This document shows, one piece after another, positions 59,059 to 64,000 of a stretch of 64,000 bases of DNA (its first letter is position 1; the number at the start of each line of letters is the position of its first letter). Origin of the DNA: Paratinospora sagittata (lineage: Eukaryota > Streptophyta > Magnoliopsida > Ranunculales > Menispermaceae); NCBI GenBank assembly GCA_035771175.1, contig CM069602.1, positions 4,964,001-5,028,000 on the forward strand, read 5' to 3'. The notes under the pieces were generated by a model, which worked only from the letters and a program-made list of their open reading frames with translations, was not told the DNA's origin and searched no databases. The position numbers were made by a program, and so were the translations under genes.

Positions 59059-62000
59059 TCATCTCCGATCATGATCAATTTTATTACTTTTGGATTTACT
59101 CGACTCATCAGACGACATTTGGAAATTAGTTGTTTCATGATGATGATCATTTGCAATTTCCATAGATTCATCAACAAAAGGAGGCTTTGAAGGCGTTGGG
59201 AGATCATAATCTTTCTGCCTTAGCATCTCCAATATATGTGTCATAGAAGGGCGCAAAGAAGGGACTTCCTGTGTGCACAACAGACCCACATGAACTACCC
59301 TCTTAATTTCTTCCGTGTCTTCTTCAACCTCCAAGCTTTCATCTATAATTTCTGATACTCTGCCCATTTGAAAGTGCTTCCATGTCTGCTGCACAAGTAA
59401 TTAAGGAGATGATAATCAACCTTTACAATCATGCATTATATTAATCCTTACTACTAATATACTCTTCTGTAAATAATTAGCATTTCATCTTTGGCTTTAT
59501 TAATTATATTAGCCACAGCTTAATATACATGATTGTTGTAACTCCATAAATTAGCTATAATTTTTAGGGTTAGTCATTTATGACAAGTTAGGCAAAAGGC
59601 CGAGTTGAGTTGAGTAGAGTAGAATAGAATTAAGTCCCATAGTATATGAGTTTTGATCTTATGAGAGATCTTGGGATCTCAAGTCTATCTGTTGTCATTT
59701 GTATAAAAGGAAAACATTTAATTAACATAAAGAAAGGGGCAATGCTGCCGTGTTGCGTGACTCAGGCAATTCAAGGGCATAGGAGACATAGCGTCTTTTT
59801 TTTTGTTTATTCAATGGTATATTTGAGGCTGTTAGACCACCAGACTAATCTCTTGAGATACGTGAGAACCTCATTATTCTCGTTTCTGATACGGGTGTAT
59901 GATCATCACATCAAAACCTGGTTGGTTACTTAAATAAAGCAAGATTCTCATAATTACATTTACTTACAGAGGTAACTAGCGTGTCGACGGAATTGTCATG
60001 CTTGAAATTGATATTCTGAACACCACTGATGATTTCAAGAACAAGAACACCATAGCTGTAAACGTCTACTTTCTCAGTTAACTGCCCTTTAGAAATGTAC
60101 TCCGGAGCCATATACCCCCTTTGGTAAAGCCATCAAGAACACATCAAAATATGAAAGAAAACATGAATTAGATGACATTGACATGTAACTAAATTACCAT
60201 AAACACTAGCTGGTAATGAAGTACCTATATATATATCACTTACAATGTGCCTTGAAGAGCGATGTGCACTGTCGAATCATCGTTTGCGTACAGCTTCGCT
60301 AATCCAAAATCTGCGATTTTGGGTCTGTATTTCAAGTCTAGTAAGATATTATAGGACTTAATGTCTCTATGAACAATCTTCACTGCACAATATTTATGAA
60401 GATACTCTAGACCTTCTGCTGTTCCTATTAGTATTCCAAGCCTTTTCTTCCAATCTAGTTCTTTCTTCCTCTCTGGGTCTGCAGCCAGAAATTATATAAT
60501 CTACTACAAAATTTTATTTAACTTGAAAATTAACTGAGATCATGATCAGGAAGTTTATTAAATATTACTAATTAAGTTAATAATTTTGCGGGCAATTGAA
60601 CTTACCGAATAAGACACTGTTGAGGCTCTTGTTAGGAAGAAATTCATATACAAGAAGGCTATCATGGCTACTGAAACTGCACCCCAAGAAGCGAACCAAG
60701 TTCTTGTGTTTGGCTCTGCTTATGGCATTCACTTCGTTGTAAAAATCTTCACAGTTACTGCTTAAAAACAGCCGTTTTACTGCAATTTCTCTACCATCTT
60801 CTAGGCTTCCCTTTTTAAGACATGAACATGTTTTTTTGTTGAGAGGAAACAAAGCAATTGAATTAAATAAGAAACAGAGCAAGTAGTACAAAGTGCAAGA
60901 TGAGTAGTACCAGAGGTACTCAACCTCGTAAACAAAAAAAGAAGCAAAGAGCAAAAAAAAAAAAAAACACACTACAACACAACACAAGACTATCCTTTAC
61001 AAACAACATTCTCGATAGAAAAGTTCCCATTAATTAGGGACTTATGAAAGACCAACATTAAATTAGAGAATATATATATCATAAATGCTATAATTAATTT
61101 TTAATTTAATTTATAACATGAATTATCTCATAATGGTCACCTCATTCACTTAATTGAAAAAGAAATACCCATAAAAGGGGCAGTCGTTTAAGAAACTCAC
61201 TTGATGGAATCAAGTTAAAAATCACTTTTAAGTCCTAGCTATAATATTTTTTTATATCAAATCATGGCCATGTAGGCCATTTCACTAATAAATTAATTAA
61301 TTACCTTGAATACTTCACCGGTTCCTCCATGGCCAAGGTGGTTGGATTTACTGAAGTTGTCGGTTGCTTTCTCTAGAGTTGTGTACTTAAAACGCAAGCT
61401 CTTGTCCAATAATAAGAAGCCATGCTCCATTCCTTCACATTTTTAGTACATAATTCAGTAAATTAATTAGCAAAATCCCATGTCTTCCAAAAAAAATTAA
61501 AAAAAGAACACAGAGAGAGACCATGCTCCAGTTTTTTTTTTTTTACGTCATACGTTTATACTTTTTTATTGTGTGTATGAATAGCATGTTAAATTATAAA
61601 CAAGAACAGTTGGTAATATATATTTTTTAGGGTAGTTACCTTTATTTTTTATTTACCTTTGGTATAACTTTGGTGGTACATGACTCTACCCACAAAAATT
61701 CCGATGCTAACTGCCATTAAAGAAACCGTGGCCGCGATGACAACATAAATGGCGAAGGTAAAAATAGTATCTGCAAAATCTTGAATATATAAATTTCAGA
61801 AACTAAAGCAAATATGTAAAGGAAAATGTTAAAAAGTGACATTCATTTTGAACATTGAAGGTAATTCAATAGTAATGTATTAAAGAAAGAACTGTTTCTA
61901 TCAACGTACAAAATGGATGTCAGCAGTACTACTCTTTATATGTTAGTATATGATTTTAGACAATCCAACACATACTACATTAATGAAATGAAAATGAAAA

Positions 62001-62836
62001 TGAAACTTACGTACATTGCGAAGAAACGTTTTGTGCGCCGTTGATGAAATTATAATCAGAGTAACGTATAACACAACCAGCCATGAGAGCTCGGCCTTCG
62101 GTCTCTGGAAGGCAAGACAAAACCCTGGAACCAGCAATCTCCAAGCACGACCTGCAATCTTCTTCCTTCAATGTGTTCCAGCAATTGGCCATCCCAAAAA
62201 CCAATTTCTCGTCCCATTTCACACTCCCAAAATTGTACCCATTTTTCCTCGGCGCCTCCCTCACCAAATCACGCACCATTTCCACCACTCCACGTGAAAA
62301 TCTCAATTCCGCATCCTGATTCGACCCACAAATCTTCCATTTCCCAATCACCAATCATGAATTGATCATTATTAGCTATAAACCCAGAGATTCAAATCTA
62401 ATCCAATCCAATCACAATACCTTACCGTGGTGTAATGAGACGTGACAGTTTCTTGATAGAAGCTGTAATTCTCGGCGCGGATGAAGCATCCGTCGAGGTA
62501 AACACGGCCGCCGACGTGGGGGAAGCAGCCGGGTAGGAAGGTCCGGCTGGCGGCGTAGCAGGCGTTGCAGTCTTTGGAGGAGAGGTCGCCGTGGCACTGA
62601 GCCATGACGTGGACCTGCAATGGCGCTTCGCCGGAGCAACCGTAGCCGAATCGGTTGCGGTGGAGGTGGCGTTGGAGAATTGAATTGGCTTCCCAGTAGT
62701 TGGTGATGAGTTCTTGGCTGTGGGGAGTGGTGAAATTTGTGCAGTTTCGAGTGACAATGTCTACGTGAGGGTCTGCATTGAGATAAGAGAATGAGAAGAA
62801 GAGAAGGAGGAAGAAGGACAGGTGAAGAGCCGCCAT
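59059..62836 (-). CDS. CRK2: Cysteine-rich receptor-like kinase, CRK2-like
   Basis: Membrane receptor-like kinase with eight exons: 62836-62426, 62333-62015, 61770-61657, 61432-61305, 60810-60606, 60478-60244, 60118-59968, 59388-59059; phases agree, 630 residues. Order: signal peptide ([19 protein letters not shown]), DUF26 domains with C81/C90/C93 and C188/C197/C200, transmembrane helix ([20 protein letters not shown]), kinase with [21 protein letters not shown] (429-431), DFGLAK and GYMAPEY. Unlike its neighbours, a 92-base phase-0 intron separates the two DUF26 domains. An upstream in-frame ATG at 62917 would add 27 basic residues before the signal peptide, so 62836 is preferred. Shared CRK2 features include [10 protein letters not shown], the WKHFQ block and SLRPSM with PPFVDE. 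The last exon has a tandem acceptor (CAGCAG). Confidence 0.92.
59578..59630 (-). repeat. SINE-like repeat fragment (reverse) in CRK2-like intron 7
   Basis: The plus strand reads AGGCAAAAGGCCGAGTTGAG, then GAGTAGAGTAGAATAG, the reverse of the CTCAACTCAACTAAGCC phrase seen at 7495 and elsewhere. It is only a fragment. Confidence 0.4.
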
Positions 62837-62919
62837 GAAGGCGGCGGCGGCATGAGGAACAACAGAGGGGATAGATTTGATGAACCGTTTTTGTTTGTTT
62901 TTCTTTTTTTGTCTCATTT

Positions 62920-63390
62920 TTTTTTAAAGTAATTTTTTTATTTTCTTTGGGAAATTTATTCGGTGGGTTTTGGTTTTACACGTGTTTTTTTATGTAATTT
63001 TAGGAGGGTTTTGTTTTTAATTCTGTTATTTTTGCGGGAATGCCGGCGTTATGAGCAGACAATTTAGTGGTTAATATTTGCTAAAATCAATAAATAAAGA
63101 TTTTAAAGTTCATTAAAAAAAGATTTAAGTTCCTTCATAATAATTTAAAAAATAGAAATAATACAAATAACATTAAAATAAACTAATCTAGGAGAAATCA
63201 GGAAGTGGGTATTGACGGATATGAGTATGAGCAATACATCATGTTTGAGAAGTGAATAGAAATAAAAGGGTTTTATGCTTTAACTAAGCTAGAGAATGGA
63301 CATACAGAAATTAAAATATATGTAAAATATTAATTTTACCCCTTCTATTAAGTAAAAACTAAAAAGACATGGACGAATTACTTTAACAAA
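62920..63390. other. Upstream flank of the CRK2-like gene
   Basis: AT-rich, no coding signal. No clear TATA box was identified on the minus strand. Confidence 0.4.
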
Positions 63391-63399
63391 TACCTCAAA

Positions 63400-63780
63400 A
63401 ATTAAAGATACATATTAGAAGAGACTTTAATGGACATGATAAAAAAGAGAAGGTTGGATATAAAATGGGCCCAACCATGTGCTATGGTACTGAATGTTAA
63501 GCAATTAAAAAACGACAGGGTAATAAACTAATGGTAACATAAATGTGAATGCTAAAATAGATGTGATAACTTTAAAAGACAAAATTTAAAATGAGCATAT
63601 TCAAAAATTGGAAGAAGTAGCACAAATTTAGAGATAAAATGAGTGAGAACTGACTAAGATAGTTTTGACACATACAGTGTAAGCCTTTAGATATATCAGC
63701 TAGAAAGAGTGGCGTATTAACATTAGTTGATAACAATAATGGTAAAGCTAGACCTATATAATAATAAATAAAAAAATTTA
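63400..63780 (+). mobile_element. Decayed LINE reverse-transcriptase C-terminus
   Basis: Plus-strand fragments resemble the tail of a widespread plant LINE: a degraded YGTE-like block with AIKKRQ (63495-63520), then DKMSEN followed by altered LRWFGH-type codons (about 63630-63680), then KPLDISARKSG. Several stops interrupt it. It lies near the window's right edge and may extend beyond. Confidence 0.5.
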
Positions 63781-64000
63781 ACTGTTTATAATTTAAATGT
63801 CAACTTAGCCATCAATAGAACGGATTGAAGGATAGAAATTCATGTAGTTGATATCATTTAATTAAAAAAAAAGCTTACTTGAGTTAAGTTTATTAAGTAC
63901 TTTATTATGCTCGAAAGGGAAGTTGAACACCATGTGAGGGTACAATCAAAGCTACCAAATTTTTGTTACATCTTTATACATCCCATAAGAGTTTAAATAG

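Noticed and set aside
62412..62757. Minus-strand frames rich in Arg/Pro or Thr/Ala
   Set aside because: Alternative frames of the GC-rich first exon of the CRK2-like gene.

Overview
This is nuclear DNA of a flowering plant, almost certainly a eudicot. It is AT-rich, all intact genes have many GT-AG introns, and the recognisable proteins are plant ones: a MORC ATPase, the meiotic helicase MER3, and three DUF26 cysteine-rich receptor-like kinases (CRKs). The repeats are plant types (L1-like LINE, TGTAACA-type LTRs with an initiator-tRNA-Met primer site, Tourist-like MITEs, Helitron-like ends). The species cannot be named from the window.

Layout. (1) 1-16.6 kb, minus strand: the 5' two-thirds of a MORC gene. 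Nine coding exons are read and the gene runs off the left edge. Its introns are full of transposons: a broken L1-type LINE on the opposite strand, Tourist-like and palindromic MITEs, a 5'-truncated LINE, SINE-like pieces, and a 2-kb foldback element whose two arms look nearly identical. (2) 16.6-28.4 kb: no cellular gene. This block holds decayed copies of one long-LTR family, a nested 2.4-kb solo LTR with a 5-bp target duplication, and at least five copies of a short element with long inverted ends and, in some copies, a tRNA-like core. (3) 28.4-40.3 kb, plus strand: a complete MER3/ROCK-N-ROLLERS gene (27 coding exons, 1,235 residues by my splicing) with a TATA box and two E2F-like sites upstream. 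(4) 42.2-62.9 kb: a CRK cluster. It has a CRK3-like gene (plus), a truncated tandem pseudogene of it (plus), a CRK42/CRK1-like gene (minus) and a CRK2-like gene (minus). (5) 62.9-64.0 kb: intergenic, with a decayed LINE C-terminus.

Roles. MORC proteins act in nuclear heterochromatin condensation, transposon silencing and immunity. MER3 acts in class I meiotic crossover formation. CRKs are plasma-membrane kinases with paired DUF26 ectodomains, linked to redox, immune and stress signalling. The three blocks do not form one pathway. The most unusual signals are transposon structures that touch gene processing: the foldback hairpin in the MORC intron, a MITE supplying part of a MORC splice donor, a duplicated start-codon region upstream of one CRK, and a CRK pseudogene that appears to keep the empty site of an insertion now present in its parent.

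Exon coordinates were set by hand from splice consensus, reading-frame continuity (phases add up for every exon listed) and family knowledge. No alignment or transcript search was run.
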